A stretch of DNA of 64,000 nucleotides from Nematostella vectensis (taxonomy: Eukaryota; Cnidaria; Anthozoa; Actiniaria; Edwardsiidae). Positions 47,199-59,629 of this stretch are shown here, in pieces (the stretch's first letter is position 1; each line of letters starts with the position of its first letter). The DNA lies in NCBI RefSeq assembly GCF_932526225.1, contig NC_064042.1:6691540-6755539 (forward strand), given 5' to 3'. Below the pieces are notes generated by a model that saw nothing but the letters and a program-made list of their open reading frames with translations, was not told where the DNA came from and ran no database searches. A program made the position numbers and the translations under genes.

Positions 47199-49546
47199 AG
47201 TTCAGTCGAAATGTCAAAATATCAACAGCTGATAAGAAAGATGAATAAATTTAGCAAGAACGAAAGCTGCGAAATCGACCTAAATCTTGTAATCACCTCG
47301 TTTCGTGGTTTCATTGCGCCATTCTGATCCTTTATCTCTGGTTCAACTTGTCCTCTTAACTCTAAAGTTCTTGAATGTTCGAAAAAGGCTTTACCTGGAT
47401 TAAGATTTATTCCCAGGATTAAAGCGATTAGGGGTCGGGTGATTAATTTAGCCGTCATTTTGCATTGAGCAGGTTGTCCCCAAATTTACCCTTGAAACTT
47501 TTATTGATTGTTAGGCAAGGGCGGTCTTGCATGTTGGGTGTGCGTGTGGGGGGGAGGGGGGGTATAGATAGTGTGGCCTCAATGTGATGCACGATGCAAG
47601 CGTCAGCATAATGTTCCAATTTCTAATAATAATGAACTTCTTCAAATGCTAAAGTGCTTTTTCAAGGAAAAGTCATTTCAGCTGTTTTTTTTTTTTCAGA
47701 GAAGACTCTGTTTAGAGTTGCTTAATCTCTTACAATAAAGTAATGTTTGTATGTTTTCGATGTACGTAGAACACAGAAGATCAACTTGATATTTATTATT
47801 TTTTTAAGGAATGCAAAACACGAAATCGGTTATTTTAGACCAAGATTGATAGCGAGAAAAGAATGGCACATTTATTAATCGTAGCATTTTTGAAAAATGG
47901 TTTGCCAAAGTATGGCCTAGGGTTTAACAAAAAGAAGGATGGGTTTGATAGACTACCATTTATCTGCCTGCTAAGTCTTTTAAGAAAATGCACTGCGCCA
48001 TTATTCGAAAAACGTATTGAAGCTTGTTGACACTGCGCAATAGACTGCTAGATTTGTCTATGATTTATCATTTTTTAGAAAACTTAATTGCACATAATAA
48101 ATAGCTTCCTTGATGAATTTGCCACTGACACCATTAAAATTGTAAACTATTATTTCTGATATCATCCAGACACTAACATTTTCTAGTCTCAGTTCTTCTG
48201 ACAGGGAGACAGTTTATCTCAATAAAGAAATACAAGGATAAAAGTGATAAGAAAAAAAAGGAATGAACTGGTAATTGAATTGAAACGTGATCAGAAAGCA
48301 CGTAAGAAAATCATGAATGTGAGTACTTGAACACTACCTCAAGCACATATACCTTTGATACTTGGATACAAAATAAAAAAAAATCAGAAAAAAATAAGTG
48401 TCAATTGCTATTGACGTTGGAGAATTAAAATAAGTCATAAACTAACTCTTTCTAAATTATTTCTCATTTTTTTAAAATCAGGCGTTTCCTTTTGAACTTA
48501 GGGTCTAGATATAATCGTCGCTGCTTGCGAAATATAACACGCCTTAAATCTGACATGTCACGTCTTTTTATTTGTACTGGGATCCCTGTGGTTTTGTCCC
48601 ATTTCCCCAATTATACATAAAAAACTGCCTTGAAGTTATTTAAAGGTTGGTTAAAATCCTTATAAGAATATCAGTAAGAAGTCTTTACAAGTTTATATTC
48701 GAAAATGATAACAGTCGATTTAACTGCTAACTTGGACAGTCGGCTCGATTGGAAGTGCTTGGTAAAAGTTGAAATCAATTGTTCATCAAGTTTAACATAA
48801 GCAAAGTTGTTACCACAATGGCTAGATTGAACATTCAGTAAATACTGAGGCATATCTGAGCAAAAGGCCTTGAGGTCGCTTTGATCCCCGACAGCTTGAC
48901 CGACATTATTATTTACACCTAATTATACATTATTTATACCTAATTTGAAGCATCTCTTACGAAGAGAGGGAGGTTTCCTTGGTTCACGGGCTATAGGATA
49001 ATCTGACTCCGAAATAAAGTCTAATGTCTTGTTAGTGTTGAATAAAGCACTTATTCCTACGTTGACTGGATTTCGCCTTGGTTTTGCTCCTCCAGCGAGC
49101 TCTGTCTCTACGCGCTCGCTGCATTATTTATACCTAATTTGAAGCATCTCTTACGAAGAGAGGGAGGTTTCCTTGGTTCACGGGCTATAGGATAATCTGA
49201 CTCCGAAATAAAGTCTAATGTCTTGTTAGTGTTGAATAAAGCACTTATTCCTACGTTGACTGGATTTCGCCTTGGTTTTGCTCCTCCAGCGAGCTCTGTC
49301 TCTACGCGCTCGCTGCAGGAGCGAAACCAAGGCGAATACATCCAGTTAAAATAGGAATACGTGCTTATTCAACACTAACAAGACATTAGAGTTTATTTCG
49401 GAGTCAAATTATCCTATAGCCCGTGATTGAATGCCACATTGCGAAGTGTTTTTTTTTTACGTTTGCCGAGCGCCAATTGAGTTATTCTTGCTAAATTTAT
49501 TGATCTTTCTTATTAGCTGTTGATATTTTACCATTTCGACTGAACT
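47199..49546. mobile_element. 2.35-kb element with about 62-bp inverted ends and TA flanks
   Basis: The left end starts agttcagtcgaaatg (47199-47262). The complement of the right end (49485-49546) matches it over about 62 bp with few differences, including aaatatcaacagct and aataaatttagcaag. TA dinucleotides flank both ends (47197-47198 and 49547-49548), as for Tc1/mariner insertions. No transposase is recognisable inside. The interior carries the 194-bp duplication and inverted arm listed next. Confidence 0.7.
48928..49426. repeat. 194-bp tandem duplication followed by an inverted copy
   Basis: The block starting at the tacctaatttgaagcatctc copy at 48937 recurs 194 bp later at 49131, essentially unchanged. 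Directly after, 49316-49426 is the inverse complement of the second half of the block (for example cgggctataggataat). The second copy and the inverted arm would form a roughly 110-bp stem with a short loop (gcgagctc to gcgctcgc). Confidence 0.85.
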
Positions 49547-49548
49547 TA

Positions 49549-49675
49549 TGCATCTACTCTTACTACATACTGTGTGCATCTCTTACTACTGTGCATCTCC
49601 TCTTACTACATACTGTATACATCTCCTCTTACTTCATACTGTGTGCATCTCTACTACATTCTGCATGCATCTCCA
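49549..49675. repeat. Tandem repeat of tactacatactgtgtgcatctc-like units
   Basis: About five degenerate copies of a 20-27-bp unit containing actacatactgtgtgcatct. It starts immediately outside the right end of the 47199-49546 element. Confidence 0.75.
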
Positions 49676-51330
49676 GTCTGACCCTTCGCGACGCCCTGGT
49701 TCCCCGAGGATGGTATCTAGCGATCTGTGGTAAACGAGATTACGCAGTCATGTTGTCTTTTTTTTTGAGCAACCGAATGGTTTATTGCCCAAAGCTTGTA
49801 AGCATCTTAGCTTGTGTATTACATTTTTGGGCGAAATGTATAACATTTTGCGTTGGTATTACTTTATTATCGTGACGTGTACCGTGACTCATGGCGTGAC
49901 AAAGCTTAATGTGACGTGACAAGATCATAGTGTGACTATGATCCATAATCCGTTTCAAGCGTCACGCTAACAACTGATAACATTTTGCTTGCTTCCTAGT
50001 CACCCTTGTGCCGAAACTCAAACATGAGTGAAACAAATAAAAAAAACCTTCGAACTAAAATGAAATATTTGAATTTGGCACTTTGCTTGAATGGCTTTTA
50101 AAACAAGCTTAAATTCTTAATCACGTAGTCAAAGACACATTATCGATTGTACTCACCATGACTAACGAGCGTTTCAAATTTTTAGATGGGCATGGCTTGA
50201 TACTTGCCTTGCTATTGTCCGATAATTTCACGAAGTAATAAGCGTTACCACACCAATTATGTTATTATCTGATAGGATCATTTTCTTGATTGCTAAAATT
50301 ACTTCTAGTCCTTTCCTTCCGCCTCAATTATCTGTGCATTCTACATGTGGCGAACTCAAATATTCAATTTTCTATTTCGCCTTTATCTTTTTACGCCCAC
50401 TTCCTAATATGTTTTATATTCAACGAGTTTGAAGCATTTTCATTCCAAAGTCTATGTATTCAAAAACGCTATTCTTATGGAGATGTTTTTTAAGGTCAAT
50501 CCAATATACCTTTTAAAAGCTAGAATATCGTTTGTTTATAAATTGCCAGTACACGAACGTTTTTTATCGTTTACACAATATACACCTGACAGTACCTTTA
50601 GTTCTCAATATGCAAATAAAAAAATATGCCTCGACTATCTTGAGGGAAAAATTCTCAGTAGTCCTCTGCTTGATTAAACTCAGAAGAAAGTTGATCTTTT
50701 TTCACAATTATTGCTATTGATCATTTGTCTTGTTTTCTTTCTTCTAATAATTCATTGGGTATCATGGTTTATGTAAACTTTTAAATTTAAGAGCATAGTT
50801 AAGAACGTTTTTAGCCTTTAAATGCTCCAAAAATAAGAACGACCTAGCCTCAACTAAAAATCTGAGAAAAACCAGGATAACTGTGCCCTTGTTCGTCGTG
50901 GCCCATTGAAATAAAGCACGTCCTTTTTCCCGTACTAATCGTTTTCCTCACTAACCTTGACCGTAGGTTGTGCCCGTCGAGGTTACCGGCCACCGAGGTC
51001 AACGTTATTCGTCGGCAGCTTGTGCATCTTTCAAATATAAGGACTCAGCAGCTGTCAAAACCATAAAACCTTGGAACTGCAAAAAACGAGAGGCTCTTAT
51101 ATTTGTTATACTGTCTCAGCAAGAGTTCACGATATTTGGTCTGCTTCAAACAAAGGCGAATACTAAAGACTTATTTTTGAAAAGTGTCGCTTTAAGTGTT
51201 TCATTTCAATTTTCTTTTGAATCTTTTAAGGATGGGGCGAGGTAATTTTGTTACCCTCCATAACAAATGGGCGGATATTCAAATTTACAAGACCATGTTT
51301 TGCCAAAAGGATTCAATTGTGAGAAATCAT
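49676..51330. other. Intergenic DNA without a supported gene
   Basis: AT-rich. A perfect small palindrome, gatcatagt-gtg-actatgatc, lies around 49923-49943, within a stretch repeating gtgac motifs. Short open frames at 50290-50720 and 50970-51245 show no domain or splice context. Confidence 0.45.
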
Positions 51331-52461
51331 AGCCTTGTGATCAGTCACAATCATGTAGTAACTGGGCCACGTGATCAGTCACAGTTATGAGTTAACTTAG
51401 CCACGTGATCAGTCACTGTTATGAGATAGGTTAGCCACGTAATCAGTCACGGTTATGAGATAACTTAGCCACGTGATCAGCCAACAATCATGGGAAAACT
51501 TAGTCACGTGATCAGTCACAGTCATGAGATAACTTAGCCAGTGATCAGTCACGGTCATGAGATAACTTAGCCATACGATCAGTCACAGTCATGATATAAC
51601 TTAGCCACGCGATCAGTTATAATCTTGAAGTAGCTTAGCCACGTGATTAGTCACAATCATGAGATAAGTTAGCCACGTGATCAGTTACAGTCATGAGATA
51701 ACTTAGCCACGTGATCAGTTATAATCTTGAAGTAACTTAGCCACATGACCAGTTACAGTCATGAGATAACTTAGCCACGTGATCAGTTATAATCTTGAAG
51801 TAACTTAGCCACGTGATCAGTCACAATCATGAGATAAGTTAGCCACGTGATCAGTCACAATCATGAGATGACTTTGCAACGTGATCAGCCACAGTCATAA
51901 CTTAGCCACGTGATCAGTCACAGTCATGAGATAACTTAGCCACGTGATCAGTCACAATCATGAGATCACTTAGCCACGTGATCAGTCACAATCATGAGAT
52001 AACTGAAACGTGATCAGTCACAGTCATGAGATAACTTAGCCACGTGATCAGTCACAGTCATGAGATAACTTAGCCACGTGATCAGTCACAATCATGAGAT
52101 AACTTAGCCACGTAATCACTCACAATCATGAGATAACTGAAACGTGATCAGTCACAGTCATGAGATAACTTAGCCACGTGATCAGTCACAATCATGAGAT
52201 AACTTAGCCACGTGATCAGTCACGGTCATAACTTAGCCACGTGATCAGTCACAATCATGAGATAACTTAGCCACGTGATCAGTCACAGTCATGAGATAAC
52301 TTTGCAACGTGTTCAGTCACAGTCATGAGATAACTTAGCCACGTGATCAGTCAGGATCATGAGATAACTTAGCCACGTGATCAGTCACAGTCATGAGATA
52401 ACTTAGCCACGTGATCAATCACGAGATAACTTAGCCACGTGATCAGACACAATCGTGAGAT
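51331..52461. repeat. 34-bp minisatellite array (about 33 units) rich in CACGTG boxes
   Basis: The unit holds cacgtgatcagtcac followed by a(g/a)tcatgagataacttagc. I count 23 exact CACGTG boxes, most extended to CACGTGATCA. Some units are shortened or carry ttgaagta in place of tgagata. CACGTG is the core site for bHLH-zipper factors (Myc/Max, USF, MITF/TFEB); whether it acts here is unknown. Confidence 0.92.
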
Positions 52462-55400
52462 ATGTTCTGAGATAATTCCGTTATGAGATTAGTTTGTCTT
52501 ATTTCATCAGATGACCATGGCCACCTACGCTTATGAGATGAAATTCTAGCTAAATATGGGCAATGTAATTAGCTAGAAATAAAAGATGAAAATAAACGAA
52601 AAAGAGGGCAGGTATTTCGTCAAGTTGTAAGAAGGCAAAGTGTTCGAGGTAATTGGGAGCGGCAATAGTCAACAGCTATTCCTGTTGCTAGCTGCATTTT
52701 TGCCATTATTTACTTATTATTTGGTTTACATTTTTGTATTTGTGAAAACCTTCAAGGTAGTAATGATAAAATTACATTATTACGAATTCTGAGTGTAAAC
52801 AAAAAAAGGTTTGAGTTATCGGGGTCGATTAAAAAATACATTTATAGCTGCTTGATATCATGAAGGTGTACTGCTATTTAAATATGCGTTATGCTCTTCA
52901 TCGAGAGTAATAAATAACCAAAATTAAAGTCAAAATCGATTAAAATCATCGCTATTTTCAAGTTATCCAGTTTTTGTGCTTAATCCATCCGAGTAAATAT
53001 AACTAAAAATAATCATATCATTACCATATAATCATACATAAAAAAAACAACGACAGGCATGACAGTTATAACCAAATTATTCCCACTTGAGAAACATTCT
53101 TTTCGTAATTATTATGTGATCAGTTTGATTTAGTCTAATGACTCGGTATTTTACTTTTTGCTATTATTGTATTTCTTGTCTCGTAACCTTAAAATTCCAA
53201 ACAAGAGGAAAACATGTTATCATTCATTCAATTTAATATTCAATACATACTGTATTTTATTTTAACATGTGTGAAAATAGTAACACAAGATAAAGTTATT
53301 CATCGCGTGATTTTTTAAAGTTAAGGGTATCGACGGTTTTGCGTACATATAGAAAGCGCCAGATGTACTAGTCGAATAATTGTGCATGTTAAAAAGGGAT
53401 TGTGGTACAAATAAATTCCTAAATACCAAATCCCAGTAAAATTTTCAGTATGTTTCAAAACGTTTCTTCGCCAAAATGTTTCCGCTGCAAGCAATTTGCC
53501 GGTGGAAATAAACGGTCAACCGCTCAATGAATGGAAAAAAAATAATAGGTAGCTTTTATTAACTCGACAAGTCATAATTACACAAAGTTTACTTTGTAAA
53601 GTTCGCTGATAGCAGCGTACAAATCTTACCTTATTGACGAAGAGAGTGTTGATAGAGAATTTCGTTTGGCGATCTTCGCCGTAGACAAGGTTATGCTTCA
53701 GACTCATGGGTTACACATGTTCTACGGCAAAGAAAAACACAGGATACAAGATCGATATCACATTATTCTTTGCATATTTCCTCGCAACACCATAATAAGG
53801 GCGTTTTTACGTTAAGTTAAGTGATAGGATTTGTAAACATTAAGCGTATTTTTTCAGTCCCTTGATGCTGTGAAATGTACAATGTGTCTACACTCCTGTG
53901 TAAAGCCAATGACAGATTCAAATTATTGCTAGTTGTATTCTCAGTTCCTGTGATGGAATCAAATAATGTATCTTGTCAAAACAATCCTGCCAAAAATTAA
54001 GTATTTATTCTCTTTGGCTACAAATTAGATGCCAAATGACAAACACCACATTTATGATGGACATTAAATTACATTTTCCTAAATAAAATGCGAATAAGTG
54101 AGTGTCCATAGATTTTCCATTGTGTAGGAGTTTATATATATATATATTTTCTATTTTGCTGTTTTCGTATACTCAGATTAGTCCACCGTTCAGCCAATCA
54201 GCTTCCAGAATTAAAAAGCATAAACTGACCGCCGAAGTGAATTAAAAGGTAAAACAGTCGCTTGACTTTAAGCATTTAGAACTGACGTTAAATCAGCAGA
54301 TACGAGACTGAGTATTTCTGTCTTTCTATCGTTTAAACACAATACTCAGACCTTCACAGTGATATAAGGAGACTGCCTCGGCGCCATTTATATGACAACT
54401 TGTGAAATACTTGAAAACACCCTTGCGTATGGCTTTATCTCTTTGCAATCTTAATGACGATCAGTGGAAATGGAGCGGAATGTCATCATGTAATTCTCGA
54501 TGCTTTTGGTGCGATGTTTTAAATCCTGTACCGCCGCTATACAGCGAACAAACAACCCCAGATATATTTCCTTTGATCCCTTCCCGATATATGTTTTCTT
54601 CAATTGCAGACTTCCTCGCGGATGCGGTTTTCAATTACATGAAATGCTCTCCCGATCGGCGATTTAGATTGGCCACACCAGAAATCACTGTTTCTTAAGG
54701 CATTGTTTTCTTTATTCAAAAAGAAAAGGAGAAACAGGGATTGATAAACTAAAAAGTCCGCCAGAAAAACTGCAAATGAATAGGATCTTCATCTAACGAC
54801 TGTTGTGTTTGGGCTATTTTTTGAAAAGGTATGATAACCTGTGTGAAACCGACTAGAGTAGCGAAACCTTATACCATTTTTATATATTCTCTCGCATTCT
54901 CTATGCCTACATAAGCCTTCTAACGGGCTCCATTAAAGCCTTGGTTTGCCCTGAAGGTAAGAGGACTCACTAACACTTAAAAGCCTCTTAGAAGTGACAA
55001 ATGACTCGAACAAGCATACTCAACCAGAATTATTGGGCTAAATTACATGGCAAGTGCCACTAAGCTGACAAAACTATGCTGGAATACCTCACTTTAGTAA
55101 ACGTTTACACATATCTACACAATAATAGGAATATCAAAAGAGAGAAAAACTGCAAATTATTTAGTCCACATAATATTCATTTTAAGTGAAAATTGCATTT
55201 AGTGTTGGTACAATGGTAGTATTAATCAGAGCTTAATTTGAATACTTATACCCGGTGTCCCAAGGTAATATATCAAATGCTTTTGGGTAAGATATTGAGA
55301 AAATACCCCCAACATACCCGGTTTTCATTTCATTTTATTTCATCAATATGTTTCAGTTTGAGCTCGATTCAAAATGTCAAAATAAAACCCTTTGAATTAA

Positions 55401-55646
55401 GTAGTATTGTAGACTATTACTTATTATTCACGAATTAATATAATCTAAATGCTTTACTTCAATTTCTTTCTTTGATCATTTTTTTTCTGCACAATACTGT
55501 TTCACAAAAAAAGTTCGACCAGAACTGCAGCTTTCCTTGCTATTAGTTACCATTTGCTTTTATTATTACCTACAACTCTGGGATAAAAGTATCCAGCCTT
55601 TCTTGGAAAAAGCATTTTGGCGCCCACGTCTGGCCAAGGATTACAG
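52462..55646. other. Intergenic DNA without a supported gene
   Basis: AT-rich; a (TA)n tract lies at about 54132-54148. The open frame 54402-54698 (98 codons) has no recognisable domain and no splice or repeat support, so I do not call it a gene. Confidence 0.45.
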
Positions 55647-55706
55647 TCAGCGGCGCTATTTAAAGCTACAAATATAATGAGAGCCTTAAGACATGGAAGT
55701 GAAGAG
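55647..55706 (+). other. Weak candidate exon, 20 codons
   Basis: The segment between ggattacag and gag|gtaaac is open in phase 0-0 (SAALFKATNIMRALRHGSEE). The acceptor lacks a strong pyrimidine tract. Its phase does not match the better candidate exon at 57179, so it is listed only as a possibility. Confidence 0.15.
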
Positions 55707-56427
55707 GTAAACATTTTTATCACTATAGCTTGTGTGTTTTTTCTTCGACGTTACTTGCCATTTTCTCTCCGAGTGCAGTTCAGAGGATCAATGTGAACAC
55801 CAAGGTGCAAGGAAATAGCTTTATTATTGCTGTTTTCTAGCTTATTTACACACCGCTGATTTCATCAAAACTTGCAGAATCCGCGTGATCGCGTAAACGG
55901 CTACTATAGATTGTACCACGATATCGTGTATAGTTGGGCCTCTAAGTGCGTATCGCTAGCGGTGTTTAAGGCCTTGTATTGAACTAATGCCATAACAACA
56001 CGTACGATATCCTATAAATGATTTAAGACAAATAACAACAGGCCGCAAGCAATTCGGTGAAGTTCCATCAAAAGTATCTACTCGTATTTTTTTCGGAAAG
56101 CGCGCTGATTTCGGTTTCTGTTCGGTGCTTTGTCGGCGTAGTTATTTAAACTCTCGACACACTACAATCTTCGAGATCTCTGAATTTTAGAGAACTTTTG
56201 AATGAAGTGGTACATTTGATGGCTACATAACTCCAGTTTCCTTATTTTAAATTTGATTTTTCTACGTTTTTTCTCTCAAAGGATGACAGGGCGCAACTCG
56301 CCTTAAAAAAATGCATTTTATACTACAGAAAAAAAAACTATAGTTTTTTCTCTAATATTTCAAATTATTTGTTCTACTAAAAGCATCATCCCAATTGCGT
56401 GTTAGATTTTTTTACTGAAAAAAAATG

Positions 56428-56728
56428 AGGGATAGCGATGGGTAAATCCGAGACTTGCATTGCCGAGGCGCCGAGACCCGCGTTTCAGAATCCGAGTCCG
56501 GGGAGCTTTTCCGAACTTGTTTTCGGATAAATTGCTCGAGGTATGCCATAAACATCAGTTGAAAAAAAAAAAGATAAAACAGATCGCGTTTAACAAAATC
56601 CGAGACTCCGAGATTGCGTTTAAAAATCCGAGACTGCGAGACCGTAGTAAAAAAAAAAAACGAGGCTCTCGAGACCCCTAAAATTTCGAGACTTGCGTAA
56701 AAAACGCAAAGGTCCCCATCGCTACCCT
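56428..56728. mobile_element. About 300-bp MITE-like element with agggatagcgatggg ends
   Basis: The left end agggatagcgatggg (56428-56442) is mirrored by cccatcgctaccct at the right end (56715-56728). The interior is a cluster of ccgagac and gcgagac motifs with two A-tracts. The target duplication is unclear because the flanks are A-rich. Confidence 0.6.
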
Positions 56729-57178
56729 AAAAACGTGCTTAGTTTGGGAAAATCAAATAGTCTTTTTGTCATTCTTGACCGTTGGTAAAATAATCAGCCG
56801 TGATTAGTCTGTAAATAAAGCTAGCTGCCCGCTTTATACTTCAAATTTTTTTTTCTTCGCTGTGATCGGTTTACTTTACATTGGTCTTTCTTAGACTTCT
56901 AATATGGTTCAAAATGATTCAATCTTCTAGATTGTTCTTTCGAAAAATTCGTTATCCCTTTGTACGCATTCATAGTGACCACATACTCAAAGAATTTTTA
57001 CTCTTAAGTAAATTCGCCCCGCCCATTATTTTTTTTGAACTGCGGTGCGCCTTTCTTCTAAGCACCCGAGTGTCCATTAGCTAAAGAAAAAAAAAACTGT
57101 TTAGATAAACGATAGCATATTAGGGTGAAAAAGCCCAGAAATTGTTTGTTTTTGGGTATATGTTTTTTTTTCCATTAG

Positions 57179-57276
57179 GAAATATCTGTATCCAATGTTT
57201 GAGCTACGTGAAAGATATCAATTAGAGCAATCAAACATGGCAAAGAAAAATGGCCGAGAAGAAAACTCGGTGCTAG
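57179..57276 (+). other. Candidate internal coding exon of an unidentified gene
   Basis: A strong acceptor (T-tract then ccattag) and a strong donor (ctag|gtaagc) bracket 98 nt open in only one frame (start phase 2, end phase 1). It reads KYLYPMFELRERYQLEQSN and then MAKKNGREENSVL. The composition looks like protein: charged, helix-prone, no low complexity. The opening KYLYP recalls the last helix of ARID domains, but this is a very short match. Partner exons were not found nearby, so introns would have to be long. Confidence 0.4.
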
Positions 57277-58129
57277 GTAAGCTTCAGAAGATGCGCAGAG
57301 CTTGGGATAAAAGCATTTACTGATGACTCCCGATACCTTAAAAAACGGACAACATTTCTTGATGTACCAAATGACTACTGAAATTTTGTATGTTTGTTTT
57401 TGTTATTCACTGCTTCGTTTGTTTATCGTTTAGTGGTCACAAGTCGTATCATCACACTATTAAAAAGTCCGCAGTCGAATATAATGTCAATTTCCGTGGA
57501 GATGTAATCCACCGACTTATACCAGCATTAACACCTGGTGTTTAGTTCGGGTAATCGCGCGTTAATCGTCTTGGTTCATGGGCTTCTTCTGTAACAAAGT
57601 CTTTAATTCACTTGTATAACCTCGCAAATTTTAGTTTTCAAGGGGTTAAAGGTAAGAATATTGTCTCCCCTTTTTAGGTTAACTATCTTGGTCAGCTACT
57701 CAGCTACACATTCGTGAGTTCAAGCTGTACAACTTCGTGAATTCACTTTTCTAAGGCTTAAAGGTGAGATTATGGTGACCTGTAAGGATAATTTTTGTTA
57801 TGCAACTACAAATTCGTGGCTTATAGTTCACGATTTAAGTTTTATGGTGGTTGAGCGAATGTTATCCTAAATCTTGTCTAATATTGATTACAATCACCTA
57901 AGTAATAACACTGTTAACTGTCTAAGTCTATGGCTGCTTCAGCTACCTCGCCACATTTTTATATTGCGCACGAGTATTGCTCAAGGCGTTTTCTTTCTTC
58001 GGCCATGACAGTCTCTGCGGTAGGGACCTTTGTGAGCGCGCAATGACCGCTAGGTATCCGAAAATGCCGTAAGAGAGAATCGAGGACATTTGAAGTCGCA
58101 ACACAGCGCAAATAGCATCATTTCAAACA

Positions 58130-58309
58130 ATGAATATAGCAGAATATAAAGGGAGAGTCGTCAGACTTTACGACCAAGAAAATATTGAGGAAGAAGGTCT
58201 GCCCCTTTTTAAACATTTTTTTTATAATTTCCCCTGGCTACCTCCATCGACGAATTATAAAAGCATCCTATTCCTCTCTTTGGCATTAGTCCGTTGTGCC
58301 TTTAGATGA
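58130..58309 (+). other. Short ORF (59 aa), possible first coding exon
   Basis: ATG in an acceptable context (acaATGa). The first 22 residues are charged (MNIAEYKGRVVRLYDQENIE, then EE) and then reach a weak donor, gaag|gtctgc at 58197. Beyond it the frame turns hydrophobic and stops. It could be a 5' exon of a gene continuing to the right or chance; I do not recognise it. Confidence 0.2.
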
Positions 58310-58557
58310 CTATCGGTCGATCGAGAGACAAACCCCCTTTGGCAATATATTAATATTGTTAACATTGTCCTTTTTCATAAGAGCCTTACATATTATTATA
58401 TTAAGATAGCATATATCAGTATCGGGTAAACCCTTTGGAATTATCTCAGAAGACCCCTTTTTTTATTGATTGGATGAAGCATATCATGTGACGCTTTTCG
58501 ACACTCCTTTTTATAAGAACGTTCTGCCTGAGATTTCGCCAAATTCTAAGAACACGC

Positions 58558-58729
58558 CTGCCTCGTACCCAGGCGTCTTAATTTGGTAACACAACGGTCA
58601 CGCCCTGCTTTGAATGCATCCTGGGAATGATTATGCACGCTCGCAAAGGATAACGGGACGATCGGCTTCGCTTCGGGATGCGATCGGCTTCTCTTCAACG
58701 GACGCTGAACGCGCCTGGGTACGAGGCAG
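58558..58729. mobile_element. 172-bp MITE with perfect 18-bp inverted ends and 9-bp target duplication
   Basis: Ends are ctgcctcgtacccaggcg and its exact complement. The direct repeat agaacacgc flanks both sides (58549-58557 and 58730-58738). The interior has a further inverted pair around cgatcggctt. A perfect duplication suggests recent insertion; a 9-bp length fits Mutator-like elements. Confidence 0.9.
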
Positions 58730-58934
58730 AGAACACGCTAAGAACATAACAAGGCTCTGATAGCATGCAATATATACATTTTTAGAGTGTTATTGTGAAA
58801 TCAAACTGTTAACTGTTATTTATCTTTTGCACTATCTGTTTCTGATATTCCATTTTGTATTATTCTTTCATACACAAGTTCGTGTGTATTTTTGACAATT
58901 ATTCGATAATCATCATAGAAATTTGCCAAAACAT

Positions 58935-59100
58935 AGACGTAGCAAGCCTCGAATTATTGGGGGGGTGGGAGGGGCACAGTAAAAAACATTAAAAAACAAG
59001 GGGGCACAGCCACGCCCACTGGTCATTTTCTTATAATTTTTAAAAATATTGGGGGGGGGGGGTGTCACGTGCCCCCAGTGCCCACCCCCTCTAAACAATC
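58935..59100 (-). repeat. G-rich dispersed repeat fragments
   Basis: Two similar G-rich blocks (gggggtgggaggggcac and a run of about 13 G followed by gtgtcacgtgccccc) lie beside acgtagcaagcctcg. Related gggcgtagccaggggg text occurs at 61350. Probably the end of a dispersed repeat family; there is no ORF. Confidence 0.4.
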
Positions 59101-59629
59101 TAAGAACGTCCGTAAGAACATTTTAGCCTTTGAATGCTCCAACAATAACGGCATAGCCTCAACTGAAAATAAGATGCTCTTATGAAAGAAAAGATATAAA
59201 AAAATGAACAGTTCTCAAAGAAACGCAAGGGAGGCGAAAGGTCGAGGTACGATTGGAAGTTAACAACTCAAATAAGATAATCGAGACAATGACATGAAAA
59301 TTTTGGAAATTCGGATTCCTTGTTTTGCGAGATTGGGGAATTTCCAGCTTTAACAGGAAAGAATCTCCCATTAGCACTGATGTTAATTGGTTTCAGTGAA
59401 GAAAATATATGGCTAAGCCATTTTACAGTTCTCGTCTACGAGTAATGGATCTTCACACTCTACCCGAAAAAGGGAGAATAAAAATTCCCAAAAGTTTCAT
59501 GAGGTCTTGACTTACCCTTCTCACACACGTGGACCAGCGTGCCGTTGCCTCATGAGCTGTCTCTGGTAAGCTATGAATCAACACAAGCTTCAAAAAGTAT
59601 GTTCTGCGCATCTGTGAAACAGAGTAGTT

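Noticed and set aside
54402-54698. 98-codon plus-strand open frame
   Set aside because: No domain, no signal peptide pattern, no splice context; not strong enough to call a gene.
56509-56530. Partial match (ccgaacttgt) to the 3' half of miR-100
   Set aside because: The seed half is absent, no hairpin forms around it, and it lies inside a MITE-like element.
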